A stretch of DNA of 64,000 nucleotides from Cylicocyclus nassatus (GCA_958299035.1 CATQJL010000316.1:31313441-31377440); one strand, 5' to 3'. Shown: positions 1 through 12,175, numbered from the stretch's first letter. Numbers and translations are program-made. Notes: generated by a model not told the origin, from the sequence alone.

Positions 1-639
1 CCTCATTAACCCTATATTGCAAGTCCTTGTAATTTAGCTCAAATCTTTAGCCTTTAGTTAAATCATGTATCAGCCGAAATAATCAACTTCAGCAATAAAG
101 TTGAATATTAGGCTGCCCCAAAAGTGAGACACTTTATTAGTAAATTAAACTGTACTGTTCTGGTTTTCCTAGCAGATTTAAGCACTATTCGATTGAAAAA
201 AACAGGCTCTTCAAAATGACCACAAAAAACACCAACACCGTAAATTATGTAGAGTTTGAAGGAGAATGGAGAATATCTTTCATTCTACGAAAAAATTCCA
301 CGAAGCTCCACATTGATCGTCATACAAAAGTTATATTAGTTCCATAAATGCATTTGTTGAATTCTTTTCGAGCTTAGAGATTGCGAAAAAAAAGACAGTT
401 CAAAAATGGCAAACGGCCCAGCTCCCCCACATATGTGCTTGTATACTGCAGGCCTTAGTAAGTACAATTTCAGTTATACCTTCATGAGCGCTCTTATAAT
501 CAATATTTACTTTCAACATAAAAATTCGAAAGAAGTGATATTTTTGCGTTTTCGGGCTATTTTCATTTCATAATTTTGAACCAAGGAAAACCATAGCTAT
601 TAAGTTGGGAAGAAAAGAATGTCGCTTTCTAATCCTTGT
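1..639. other. No gene recognised
   Basis: AT-rich sequence with no convincing exon. A mariner-like terminal sequence (AGGCTGCCCCAAAAGTGAGA, near 111) is present, but I found no matching inverted partner nearby, so it may be a solo end. Confidence 0.4.
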
Positions 640-1040
640 GATGGCATCGCAAAAAGGCAAATCCCAAGAACCTATGTGGGGTATCATTCGATAGAGCAAA
701 GCAAGCTCTACAAAACACTGATTTTACACCAACTTCAATCAATTTGAAGTTCGAAGAGGGAATCTGAAAAGTTTGAATTGACCGAGAAATCAAAAAAAAA
801 AGTCGTAAAAAATCCAAAAATTCTGCGCGATTCCTAACTTGCTCACGAATGTGAATTCCTCATCAAACATTTATATGCGCAATTGCTGTAATATTTCCTG
901 GGCTAGACACCGTAGAATTGAAAATTCTTATGCTTTAAAAGTGATGTTGGGTGTTCCGCTTTATTCTATACTACTTGGCTTTGGAAGTACTGCCGCAGTA
1001 GAACCATTTTGTGGAGCTTGCTTTGCTTTAATGAGTCTGC
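640..1040. repeat. Foldback repeat related to the 61.8-63.5 kb element
   Basis: The stretch CATTCGATAGAGCAAAGCAA (near 689) is closely matched by the arms of the nested foldback at 61.79-63.52 kb, followed in the same order by an A-rich segment and a CTTGCTCACG-like motif. An inverted partial copy (GGAGCTTGCTTTGCTTTAAT) lies near 1015, so this looks like a degraded hairpin. Short open frames here are probably by-products. Confidence 0.55.
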
Positions 1041-1080
1041 CTTTTAGACACTTCATACAAATACTGACGCTAACAGACAT

Positions 1081-1889
1081 AGTATAAAACTAGTATATTA
1101 CGACTTTTTTCCATGACCTTTTGGCGTGTTTAGTTGGGTTGAAAATATTGTTAGAAAATGTACATTCGATGAATGATAATAACAGATCAAAAATGCAGCA
1201 TGGCTATTTCTATTTGAATACAAGCAAAAGTTTCAATGTCGATTTTTTTCTCTTAACTGTGAAACTATTATACGGGGTATCTTAAAAGATGTGACTACCA
1301 TTTAGTCTAATAGCTCCCTCGTAATAAAGTTTTCCGAGGAACTTTAGGTGAAATTTTGTAGAGCTGGCTTTAACATAGATTTACAGCCTGAACGAGTTAC
1401 CGATCCATCTTCATTACTGCAGGATTACAGTAAGGACTGCGAAGAAGGTTTTGAGCCATGAAAGGCCATGTTTTGCCTTAAAGAAGCAACAGAACAACCT
1501 AAAAACTCTCACTCTGGGCTAATTAGAGTTGCTGATTCTGAATGTGAAGTTCTCAACTTATCATATGCTTCAATGAAAAGCAATGCGAGATAAGCAGCCG
1601 CGGCCTTTTTCAATCTCCCTAAAAAGTGCGGTTAGACCGCTGAAAAAAGCTTCGCAGTCTTGTATATAATGAGTATTAAACTTAGCGTCTATTACACAAA
1701 TCACATAGTTGAAAAATTTTGAAAAGCAAGCTTTTTTCATAGTGACGCCATGTGCTTAAATTTTCTACCTAATGCTACGGTAATGAAGAGCGATTGGTGG
1801 TTTGTCTCATACTGTAAATCTAAATCAAAGCAAGCTCTTTGAAAGGTACCTAAGGCTTCTCGAAAGACTTCATTACAAGAAACTTACTA
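1081..1889. other. Unique sequence, no gene seen
   Basis: No open frame of useful length, no splice-flanked coding segment that I recognise, and no clear repeat. Confidence 0.4.
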
Positions 1890-2357
1890 ACAAGGGAAGG
1901 AAGGTTGGTCGAAGTGGCCTTTTGAAATGAGGTGTATACTGCCTTGTAAAACTTAGAACGCTGATTCCAAATCTACCCTTGTTATCTGCTGCGGGCTTCT
2001 GGGCGACGAGTTATGAAGGTTTTTGTGAGTAAAAATCTGAATGCAAAAATAGGGTAAAATCAATCCTAACCTTTTCCCAATGTTCAAATGAGGCAGCAGC
2101 GAGTTGATAAATTTGAATCAAGAATATTTGTTGCGCTGAGTGACCCGACTACCAATTAAGCCCGATAAAAAATGTTACAACTGATTTTAGCCTATTTTTG
2201 CACTCAGATTTTTGCTTACAAAAACCTTCATAACTCGTCGCCCAGAAACCCGCAGCAGATAGCAAAGGTAGATTTGGAATCAGCGTTCCAAGCTCTACAA
2301 GGAAGTATACATCACATTTCAAAAGGCCACTTCGACCAACCTTCCTTTCCTTGTAAG
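1890..2357. repeat. ACAAGG hairpin MITE, copy A
   Basis: Long inverted repeat beginning ACAAGGGAAGGAAGGTTGGT and ending with the complement AACCTTCCTTTCCTTGT. Both arms hold the same blocks: GTCGAAGTGGCC, a GATTCCAAATCTACC-like block and GACGAGTTATGAAGG, inverted in the right arm. TA lies at each edge. Three relatives occur at 13.2, 18.7 and 60.1 kb, so this is a dispersed non-autonomous family. No transposase is encoded. Confidence 0.85.
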
Positions 2358-4322
2358 GACCAAACAGTAGGCACATCTTTTGTGGACACCCTGTATAATC
2401 TTGATGTATCTTGACTATCTATACTCATGTCTTAAAGCATATAGCGCATAAAATAGGATTTTTGGCCATCGTTGAGCAATTAGCGGTTTTATTTTTGAAA
2501 GCTGAGTCGAGCAGTTTCTGCTTTAACCTTTCTTCTAACAAAACTACATTATTCATACATATAATATCCAATGCATTTTTGGTAAAGAAGGATGACAACT
2601 GCAGCTTCAGTCAGCAATGCTTTGCTCAAGTGATCTTGCGTCTATCAGCAAAGGTCTGTTAGTGCTACCCGTCATAGCCACATAACGCATCTGTAATTAA
2701 TCCAGCCATTTCCTTTTTTCCCGCTGCAATCAGGGGAGCAAAGACTTTTTCCTCTTCACTGAGTGAACATACCGTCCACATTCGTTCCTGCTTTTTTTTC
2801 ATTCATGTAAATCCTTTTGATAAGTTTACGCTAGTAAACCTAGCTTCCTATTATAACTTTATTCAATCAAATTTTCAAGCCAAAACGATAGTTATTAGTT
2901 ATTGACAGTTAATAGTTATACAACAAGGAATTGGTACATAGAGGACTCTTGTTGTAGGACTATTAATCAGATTTGTTTGTTCAATTATATCAGAGAATCT
3001 GACACTCTTCAAAAACGCACTTATTGTTTATCTCAGTTTTCATTCACAAAACACACAGACGAACTGATTCGCTTCGGTGATCATTGAGTGAGAAATTTTG
3101 TTGATGTGCGTATATGAAGCATCCTTATAGTATTTTTTACAGTCTGGAAAGCTCATAAACGTGTTCAAAAGCGACAAAAAAATACTCTCAAATACCCTTA
3201 CAGTGAGACACTCCATATAGTGAGAGGCTATAACTCTGTAAGTTTCGCCTTTGCATTCTGTACGATCGCATTCGTTGTCACCATCTAATTTTCTCTAAGA
3301 AATTATTTCCCAAACTGCAAACTATGAAAATGCACGCAAACTTTGCAAGCAAAAAGTGCATGGTAGCAAATTCAACTCTCAGAAATACAGACTCCTTAAA
3401 AATTTGCTACATTCAAAATCTACTGAATTTTTCAATTCCTACATGCACAAGTACTTTTGCACCTTTGCACGTTCTCGCATGCAATGTCAGATATTCTTGT
3501 TAGTCATGCTTTCTAGAACCAATTCTGATAAGTTTAAGGATTTTTCTTCTCGCTTTTTGGTAGAAAATTGATGTTCTTAAAATAAGGCTTGCAATGATAT
3601 CTAAGGATATCACATTCTTGCATTAACCACCATTTAATTTTGGAAGCAGTTTATCTTCTGTCTTGCCAAGCAATTTTCAAAGTGGGAAAAGAGTGAAAGC
3701 TGGAAACTTTTTCTTGAATCCGCTGTCACTAAGATAGATTATAAACAAAGATCCAGCGCTAGGCACAAATGTTTAGCAATTAAGTATGATTACCTTTGCG
3801 AAAGCTATAATTTGCTTCATTGCCAATGAAGACAGGACTTACTTCTTGAGGAATCCCTACATTCTTCAATCGTACGACAAATCTTACTTGCTGTTCAAAA
3901 ATTCCACAAAACTTCAGAGAGAGTGGTTAGCTTTGATAGCGGTATCGTTTGAATTTAGAATAACCGGACTCTGGCAGTGCTGAAGCTTAGTATAAAACCA
4001 TTTTATACAGTTTACCTGGAATTTCACTAACAGTAAGCAAGCTAAAAATTTGGTTTCACACCAAGAAATTTTCTACAACGTCCATAACATGGTCGCTTTA
4101 ATTTAGACAAAGGCTTCTTATACGAATGTGTTCTCATGTACCGGAACTTAGCCTGGCGAACTCAGATCACTAACTCTCTGAATTTGGCCTTTCGTGGTGC
4201 CAGCGCTTGTCGATGTTGTCTTTGATGGAACGTAGAAGTTCAATAAATTATCTCCATTGCTGTTTTAATTTTACATTACTACCCCCATCACCTCCTCATC
4301 ACCCCTCAAACTTGCCTAATGA
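2358..4322. other. Intergenic, no gene recognised
   Basis: About 2 kb of AT-rich sequence upstream of the chemoreceptor gene. GGACACCCTGTA (near 2385) resembles the end of the Tc1/mariner-like element at 47.45-48.36 kb, but no matching left end is seen. The last few hundred bases before 4323 should include the receptor promoter; no clear element stands out. Confidence 0.4.
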
Positions 4323-7300
4323 ATGGCTAATCTTCCAGCACTTATCACTTTTGCAATTCGTTATGTATTTCAGAGAATTTTTTTAATGATACAAAACACA
4401 CAGCCATTGGACATATGGAATTATGTGCTTTTCTCTCTTGAGAATTTCCTCAATCTTGCTTTCGTTATCGTTGTATGCCTTCTTTTTTACATCTGCATCA
4501 CTCAGAGGAATCTTCACATAAACTTGAGGTACGCTTTGGCAATTATACTACCATTTATTTGGGTTATTATTTCATTCAATGATACTATAAATCGCGTCAT
4601 CATATTATAAAACACAAAAAATTCAAGGTGTATGCTGGTTTTTTGTGGTCTCGGACAGCTCATCTGTGCTGTACTTCGTTTTATTCTCGTGACTGCTCGA
4701 ATGTGTTGCATAGCACAGCGGATTACTCCTTTAGTGGTTAGTTCCATACACGATCTCATTGAAAAAACTTTGAGATACCATTTGAATCAAATGGCTTGGC
4801 TTCGGGAAGGCGGGGCTTCATGACCTAATTAAGGCTAAGTAATGATAAGAGAGCACTTGCGCGAGAGAGACGCAGGTGCGTCGCGGGCGCAAATGCCGTG
4901 CTTAGGTCACAAAGCCCGCCTTCCCGGAGCCAAGCCAGTTGAATCAAAGGTTATATCCACTTTGCAAATGAGAGGCTCTACATTACTGATTTCGATCGAG
5001 AAAAAAGGAGCCGAGTTTACGGTCGCTATTCATTTTTCATTGTGGAAAGTAAGCAAAAATTAGGCATGAGACAGCTGTTTTATTGTAAATGAACCTATTC
5101 TTGATTAATTAGCTCATGCTTGTTTATCAAAAAGGTACAGCATACACGAAGAATTCTTTGCCAAATGTTTTGCTGAGTCGTAATCTGTCGCTATAGGCAG
5201 TGCAGCAAATATTATAGTGTGCCTTCAAATATTAACATAGTGAAAATACTCAGACCATATTCGTTCTTGTTCCGCTCAGCTATCTAAATGCTTGATTCAG
5301 AATGACCTAATTATTGGTCAGGCTATTGGAGGGAATTTGACAATATTTGCCTGGCTGTTTGTGACAATAGAAAGGGCTGTGGCTACAGCATTATCACATA
5401 AGTACGAGAAAAGTTGCAATGTGTGGATAGCTCCTTTCCTGCTTTGTATATGCTTGGTAAGTCTTTGAAGGTTTTGTAGAACGTTAAGACAATCTTTGCA
5501 GATAATCGTTGTCACACTTGTATGTTGCTCATTATTTTTCGGATGGGGTAGGTGAACGTCCAACAAATACTAGCTGACTTTATACATTTATAATTTGCAG
5601 GCAAGCTTATTGTTCCTAACATGGAGATATACTGGATGATAATGCAAATCGTCATCGTCATTCTCTGCTTCGTGGTAAAATCTTCATTTTATTCATCTAA
5701 CAAAGTGTGGCTTCCTTTCACACAGAGAAATACCCAAGGTTTCGTGTGGCAGTCGTCCTATTTTCTATATTAGATTGTCAATTAGTTCTTAAACCGTTAT
5801 TGATCTGCTTTATCGTCCCGCAGCACAACAGGCATAATATCATATGCTTAAGGCCCAAGGCATACTTCCCGCGATTCCATAATCGCTACATCCGCGCGAT
5901 TTGGCGATTTGCCAGATGTCTATAGATGAGCCATGCGTGGATCTCAGATGCATGGGCGCGTAGATTTCATAACTCCTAGCGAATACACCAAGTCATGACA
6001 AGTTATGAAGAGTTTTTGCAGTGCTAAATGGTGCAGCGACTGAAATCGCGTGAATTATGCCTTAAACCTAACCAATCCGTCTTGCCTAGATTGGACTTCA
6101 ATTCATAAAGATAGTTTTGATTACTACGCCATTATGACGATGAATTGTGAGTTCTACTTAGAGCCTTGACTCTGTGGTGCCGTACAATATTAGCGTTCCA
6201 GCAATATTTTGTCAAAAGTTGTGACTGCTTTGTTAGAGTCCATATGTCAAACCAAACACAAACAAAAGCAAATATTCCATGATTGAAAGATATTTTAGCC
6301 CATTTGCAGAAAAAAATGTGTGCGAAGTACACATTATCACAGTAAAGAAATTATGGCTCGTAGGTGAACCCCTTTCAGCGCAGCTCCGCTGTGGCGAGCC
6401 TATGTTAAAGTAGGGACGCTCCAGTCCGACGCTCAATGAGCTGATATGGATACGGATCGTTTTTGAACGTAAAACTCTTCCGCAATCTTGAGGAAGAAAC
6501 GAAACACTTATATCGCTCGTGTTGGTTTGGTCAAATAGATAGGTGACTGCGATTCAGCCAGCAGACCATGGTTCGAGACTACCTAATGACTTATGATGCG
6601 TTGCCGAGCAGTTCTTTTTAGACACTATCAAAAAAATCGATGGTGGCCGTATCATGGAACTTACTTTGCAAATAAATGGATAAAAGAAAACTATGTTTCT
6701 TAACAAATTCTATTGAAAATGAAAGGGATGAAACACAAATTGAAGGGGATTAAAATGAAGAAATTCGCGTTCTAAGCAGTGAAGAAAAAATTGAGACAAC
6801 TCTGCCGAAAAAACTGTTTTCCTGCTGTTTTTTTTTCGTTCAAATCAAGTGTTCCTTAATCCTCACCTTTTTGGCCCCAGTGTTGCGCAGTTGCGCGCGT
6901 GACTGTGCAAGTACACAACAATACCTCGACAAACTATCCCGTACTTTACTCACGAGCACTCATAAGATTTTTATTTTTTTAATTCTAACTTTGCACTCTA
7001 TTTTAGTTTAACTAAGACCTACTTCGAATTTAGTGGCATTTAGAAAAAAATGTTGTAGCTTTTTTCATCAATAAGCGTTATACAAGCTCCAACTTTGCGC
7101 AGTTGTTATTGATACATTTCAGGCGTTGGCCGCCATTGTTATGTTGAATATTTCTGCTTATCGAAAAAGGCATAATACCATGATGAAACTGACTAAACGA
7201 TATCAGCTAGACGAAAATATTCGTGGTGGGCGATATCTTATACCTGTTGCGCTTAACGACGTGATTTCAAAGGTAATAATATTGTTTTGTATGCTTGAAT

Positions 7301-7658
7301 GCACGACGATAGCTCACTCGCCATGGAATAATTTAGTAACAAATATATAGATCTTTAGATTATTTACATTTTATTATTAGCCTATTCTATATTTTTCACT
7401 GATATTCCTATTGGTTTCGATACTACTCATTTAAGTCACGCTTATGATCTCGTAAGTTTACTCATCCGTATACCTGTTTTCAACATCATTTTGCAGCTGG
7501 CTGCGTATCAACGCATGTTTTTTGGACTCGCATTGACCATTCCCAGTCAAAAGCTTGATCGCTTCTTTAGGCGACGTCAAAAGACGACGAAAATCATCGA
7601 GAAGCAAGTCATATCATCTAGTGATTACTATGGCGAACTAAGAAACATGTGGTCTTAA
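4323..7658 (+). CDS. Sre-family seven-transmembrane chemoreceptor, seven exons
   Basis: Predicted nematode chemosensory GPCR of the Sre family. My model joins exons 4323-4528, 4628-4736, 5301-5445, 5601-5674, 7123-7272, 7359-7451 and 7497-7658: phases agree at every junction, introns are GT..AG, and the frame is open for 312 codons to TAA 7656-7658. A TGA sits directly before the ATG. Visible: TM1 (DIWNYVLFSLENFLNLAF onward), a NLHINLR turn, TM3 ending TIERAVAT, the family-typical RYQLDEN after TM5, SHAYDL and a basic tail FRRRQK. An unspliced reading of exon 1 meets TAA at 4608-4610; the strong donor AG|GTACGC at 4528/4529 removes it. The exon 3 donor is the weakest choice: GTATAT after 5445 keeps frame, while GTAAGT after 5456 leads to a stop. 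Length is slightly under usual Sre size (~330-350 aa). Family recognition is from conserved motifs; ligand unknown. Confidence 0.82.
4781..4950. repeat. 170-bp hairpin MITE in chemoreceptor intron 2
   Basis: Arms of about 48 bp, TTTGAATCAAATGGCTTGGC through CATGACCTAA on the left and the near-complement TTAGGTCACAAAGCCCGCC through AGTTGAATCAAAGG on the right, surround a GC-rich centre (GCGCGAGAGAGACGCAGGTG). It lies entirely within the 4737-5300 intron. Confidence 0.8.
5675..7122. other. Long chemoreceptor intron 4
   Basis: 1.45 kb intron between exons 4 and 5. No hairpin or transposase seen. A GGTCAAATAGATA...GGTTCGAGACTACC segment near 6528-6584 has a tRNA B-box-like motif but no foldable tRNA; the GGTCAAATAGATA part recurs near 50352. 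Confidence 0.55.
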
Positions 7659-8744
7659 CAAATACATATATACCGTGTACCTACTCCTAGTAAACATTGC
7701 TAGTCAAAAGATTTGATTATTTGCTGTGTTTCAAGTTGTCGATGATAATTCAACAGTCTAGTGCACACAAGCATTAAGCACATATAGAGTTACGTTAATC
7801 AGTAAGGTTTTGGACCATAAAAAGCTGCGAGAGTGAATTTATTGACCACTCAATTGATATCAATTAGTATTAATCACTTAATCTTCAAAAGTGCGAGTTT
7901 GCAGCAAAATGTCAGTCACTTGGTTAATGATAAATCAAGTCTTGGAGAGCCTTAGTACAGCAATCTAGTATGTATCAAAAATCGCTTATTATGCCCAGAA
8001 AACGTTAGTACAGGAGCTAATGTCGGTCCGATTATTATTGGAATCTGCTCGGTTGCAACGTTTATTTCCCAAGAAAACGCTTCTAAATGGTCGATTGTAA
8101 ATCGACTGCATAGAAAAGTGGCGTTTTTTCTCCAAATATTGGCTCGAGACATCATTCTTGGCTAACGTATATCGTGTATCATCGTAAACGAGTGGCGGCC
8201 CTCCCCTCAACATGTGATGAAGTGAATTATGGGTGTATACTTTCAAGAGTAGAAAGTATTAGAACTCCATGAAGTACTTCCACACTTGGATTCCCCTCTG
8301 AGTTGAACTTCCATAGGGTTCAAAGTTTCAAGGTCAGTCATACTTCACCGAAAATCACACAAAAAGATTTCATTTGATGTAGCCCAATTTTTCCCCACGT
8401 CCGCTTTTCCTTTCGCATGTTCGAAATATTTGACAAAAATGTTCTAAAACAGCTTTGTTTGTGCGAAAACTGCTTGAAATTGCTTACTTCAAGACATTTC
8501 CCAAATCATATGATAGTCCAACCGTAGCTCCCATTAGTCCTTGTATTTGTTGTGGCGTTTACAAAATCGAATATTGATTCCACCACCTCCTTCCTTTACA
8601 TGATGCAAAGTGAGTTCTATCCTTGCACTCCATAAAGAGCAAACTACCAGGATCAAGCGTGTTGATGCGATATCCCTTTTACGACCTCCCCCTTGAAGGT
8701 ACCCATTTGTGCTACCCCCCCCCCCCTCCCTGCCTTTCATTTCC
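7659..8744. other. No gene recognised
   Basis: AT-rich DNA downstream of the chemoreceptor. A minus-strand frame of 85 codons (7989-8246) matches nothing I know. A 12-base C run (8715-8726) ends the stretch. Confidence 0.35.
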
Positions 8745-8904
8745 AAGCTTTGGGTAGAGGACTATATGTCGCCGAAAAAGGGCGGTCCCGCGGTCATTTG
8801 CAACAAATACGCACTCTTGTACATGGGCGGACATGCGTTCCTGCATGAAATCCGCGCGGGACTTTTCCACATTCGGCGACATATAGTCCTCCATCCCCAA
8901 GCTT
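8745..8904. repeat. 160-bp MITE with ~32-bp inverted ends
   Basis: Starts AAGCTTTGGGTAGAGGACTA and ends with the complement (TAGTCCTCCATCCCCAAGCTT, given here as its last part). Both arms carry the block ACTATATGTCGCCGAA / TTCGGCGACATATAGT. The centre has no coding capacity. Confidence 0.82.
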
Positions 8905-9302
8905 TTGCGGCAACCTGCATTAACCGATGCCGGATCACCTCAAAGTATGTTAATAGTACCCAAAGGTCATACATCAGAGGAGTAAAATGTACCTACAAAG
9001 TGGGAGATAATGAAAGTAATGGATGTTAAGTAGTCTCCCAAAATGATTCGTGTGTAGACAAGTAGGAAAATTCTTAAAATATTTGGTATGCTCTAACTGC
9101 TGGTCAGGAAAAGCTGGATGGGAAGGAAACAATTGACGAAGGAGGATCTGGTACTGACATGTAAATTGTGACTAGCCCAGACGTTGAATTATCACTATAA
9201 TTGATTATTTTTCAATAAACTTTTTCAGCGACACGTAAGAAATTTTTTTGCATGAGTGTTTGGCACAACTCGTTCAAGTTTGAGAGGGACTGTCCTGAAA
9301 GA

Positions 9303-10478
9303 CATTTATCATGGTTTCAAAAATAAGAACGTTTCAGACTACATTGTTGGTCTTGGTTGGATTTCCGTGTGCGATACCGTGTTTTGCATGGAGAAAAATG
9401 CTACAGGGTGCGGCAAAAGTCTGGGAGCCTAACTTTGCAGTAATGCAATTACAAAGGTACTGGTGTTTTTGGTTTCAGTTTTATGCCACATGATGCTGCG
9501 GTCATCCTCTACAAAATACACTGTATTTGGATGGAAATGGATGCCACATGTTTTTGTAGGAATGGAAATTACCAACTAATACTTTTGCAAAGCGAAAAAA
9601 CCGAACTTTTAGTATTTACAATTTCTGTTGTAGCTAGAGATGCTGTTAATATTTTACAAAACTTCGATGCACACAACGTAGAAGAGGCTTTGCGCTATTG
9701 TATCCTAGTTTTGCTTTTGTCAGGAGCTGTTCTTGCATAAACGGAAGATAAAAGTTTACGAATGTCACCTACGTGCCAGTGGAAATCCGTCTTCAAAACA
9801 AATTTAAAAGCTATAGAATGCTCAACAGGCACTGGGACCAAGGCTGTATTTTTTGCATACGTCTTGTAAATTAGAATCTATTGAAATTCGGCCATGGGAA
9901 CACTTTTTATACTTTTTAAACGAAAATTTTAAGTTTTTATTCGCGCAACTGTAGCCAAAATTCCGGTATGCGACGTACACATGCTTCTAATTAAAAATTC
10001 AATATTTTTATTCCTAACCAATGCAAAAAAAATTGTTTCAAGCAAGTTGTAGATAAAACTTGCTCTATCGTGCTGCACATTTGCCAAGGTAAAAGAAGCA
10101 GTTATTGTGAAGGCGTGGGGCGAATTCCATTACGACTACCTGCCTGCCATGACAGGTGGACTTGCCAAGATTTTGTAGGGCTGCGTGGAAGCCAAAAGAG
10201 GCAATTTGGAAATCCAAGAACTGAGCTGTATCTGCGATGGATCGATTTATGCGTGTGCCAAATTTCTCGTTTCCAGGTGCTTCCCTTCCCATTTTATATG
10301 AAAAAGTACTAGGCTCCCAGACTTTTGCCGCACCCTGTATTTATAGAGTGAAGAGTGGGATCATTTATCATGGTTTCAAAAATAAGAACGTTTCAGACTA
10401 CATTGCTGGTCTTGGTTGGATTTTCGTGTGCGAATCCATGTTTTGCATGGAGAAAAATGCTATTTATAGAGTGAAGAG
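9303..10478. repeat. ~123-bp tandem duplication split by a DNA element
   Basis: The block CATTTATCATGGTTTCAAAA ... GGAGAAAAATGC occurs at 9303-9401 and 10362-10460. TATTTATAGAGTGAAGAG follows both the inserted element (from 10338) and the second unit (10461-10478). The simplest reading is a tandem duplication of ~123 bp into whose first junction the 934-bp element inserted. The two units differ at several positions. Confidence 0.8.
9404..10337. mobile_element. 934-bp TA-flanked DNA transposon, non-autonomous
   Basis: Perfect 27-bp terminal inverted repeats starting CAGGGTGCGGCAAAAGTCTG (9404-9430 and complement 10311-10337), flanked on both sides by TA (9402-9403, 10338-10339). TA duplication and CAGGG ends fit the Tc1/mariner/IS630 superfamily. 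I recognise no transposase inside, so this is probably a deletion derivative. Confidence 0.82.
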
Positions 10479-11011
10479 TTTGCTACTGAGAAACTCAATT
10501 CCCACTTTTCGCACAGTTCCTGCAAACAAAACCATTGTAGCGCCTCCAGAGCAATATTGAAAACCGCATGAGCAGCGTACCTTGAAGATTCGTAACTAAA
10601 TTCAGAAAGTGGCTACAAGGTTGCAGTGAGCACTTTAATTAGAAGAGAGCCCAGAAAATTGAGAAAAAAGTTGCAGCCATTCAAGTGCAGTGAGCTGAAG
10701 GCTCCCTGACTTTCGGAAGTTATACGAGGCCCCCCTTGACTTAGATAAAAGATGAAAACAAAAAAGATTTACTGCTGAATAAAAAAAGTGAGATACGAGT
10801 GAAAATCCAGGTTGGAGCTGAATACTACGCATGTACGAGATTTTGGCTCTCGAGCGCGATATCTAACAAAGCGATTTATGAAGAAATTAAGGCAAAAACA
10901 AAGGAAATGAGTGATGAAAATGTTCTTATGCTCAGAAATAGATTTTCGACCAGGGAATCCGCCCATGAAAAAAAATCCAAAACTTATGTGAAGTGACAGA
11001 ACTATATGCTC
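10479..11011. other. No gene recognised
   Basis: Mixed-composition sequence with only short open frames on both strands and no recognised family. Confidence 0.35.
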
Positions 11012-11521
11012 CAGACGATCTCAGATCGTCTGAAGCACCTTAATTTCTTCATAAATCACACGTTTAGTGACCGTCTGGGCATGGGCTAAGTTTAGAAAAG
11101 GCAATGTTTCGTTTTTCTTTTATTTTCTTTCTTTTATAAGTTTTCAAAACTTTTCTACATAATTCTTTTGCAAGTAGTTTTGTGTATATATGCATTTTTC
11201 GCCATACACGATAGAGCATGCCAGCATGCTCTCGGACAGGTTATCGTGCGATAACCTGTCCGAAAAGCTTGTGTTCGACTAAATGGCGCTTATTCTTGGT
11301 GCTCGGCCCTGACTCGTCAAAAACGATATCTCCTTTGTTTTTTTCTACAAAAACGAAGTCCAGCCTGCTTCCAGACGATCTGTGCCGGGCCCTGGTGCGG
11401 CTCTAAATTCAGAGGCGATCTTGAGAATCAAAAGAAAGATTTTCAAGCTCAAAGCCGTAGCTCACTAGAGACGCAATCCTCTACTTTCTATCCTGAAATC
11501 TTCAAGATAGAAAGTAGGAGG
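11012..11521. repeat. Cluster of four short palindromes
   Basis: Perfect inverted repeats: CAGACGATC-TCA-GATCGTCTG (11012-11032); AGAGCATGC-CA-GCATGCTCT (11213-11232); TCGGACAGGTTATCG with 2-nt loop and 15-nt complement (11232-11263), directly abutting the previous one; and CTACTTTCTATC with a 13-nt loop (11481-11517, imperfectly extended to 11478-11521). No coding context is visible. Confidence 0.75.
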
Positions 11522-11654
11522 TGTGTTGTATAGCGGCATTGCAGCGAAAGGCTTCCATAGTTCGGAAAAATCTAGATGCCATCCAGATACGACCTCTCTT
11601 TTTTCAAAATCATGTTACCATGCATAAAATTATAAGAAAGATAATTATAAGAAA

Positions 11655-12175
11655 GTCCACGGTTACAAAATATGTGGAACTGAATGTCTGTTTGTCTGTA
11701 TGTCTGTACGTCTGTATGCACTTATGTTCCGAATAAAAAATTCTATTCTTGAATTGATCCGAATAGGCTACTTTTCGTCATTGATCGGCATAGATTTTAT
11801 CGATTTTTATCAATTTTTTGTGAAGTTTGACCTTTGGAATTGGGTGTTGGCAAAGCGGACAAACGAGCATGCTGATTATGGATACACTATTATTTTGAAA
11901 TTATGAGCAGGAGCGGAAAGAAAAAGGAGGGTCGTAATCAAGAAGCGAATTTGTTTGAAAAAGTGAGGAAATACTATGATCAAGTAAGGTGAAACGAGCG
12001 GTGAAGAATCTTACGACTCTACCAGAGTGACTGTAGTGAAGAGCATGCTGATTAACTCGACTAACAAAGTCTCCTCCAAATACCAATCTTTCTACCCTAC
12101 ACATACCGTAAAGTCACCAAAGAAACTCTTTATGTAAATCGGGTATGATTCCCGGGTAATCAGCATGCCAAATTA
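11655..12175 (+). repeat. Dispersed TGTCTGTTTGTCTGT / AGCATGCTGATTA repeat
   Basis: Shares block order with the minus-strand copy at 28.75-29.16 kb: a TGTCTGTTTGTCTGT tract, a CCGAATAAAAA block, GATCCGAATAGGCTACTTTTC-like sequence, ATCGATTTT runs, and AGCATGCTGATTA motifs (near 11867 and 12042, with an inverted form near 12160). Class unknown. Confidence 0.65.

Noticed and set aside
4608..4610. In-frame TAA after chemoreceptor exon 1, suggesting a pseudogene
   Set aside because: It lies in a 99-nt GT..AG intron (4529-4627) whose removal joins NLHINLR to the next helix in phase.
6520..6590. tRNA-like segment (GGTCAAATAGATA ... GGTTCGAGACTACC)
   Set aside because: No acceptor or T-stem pairing could be drawn. 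At best it is a tRNA-derived repeat.
10065..10560. Overlapping open frames (75-107 codons) in and beside the 934-bp element
   Set aside because: They run across terminal repeats and the tandem duplication, and none resembles a transposase.
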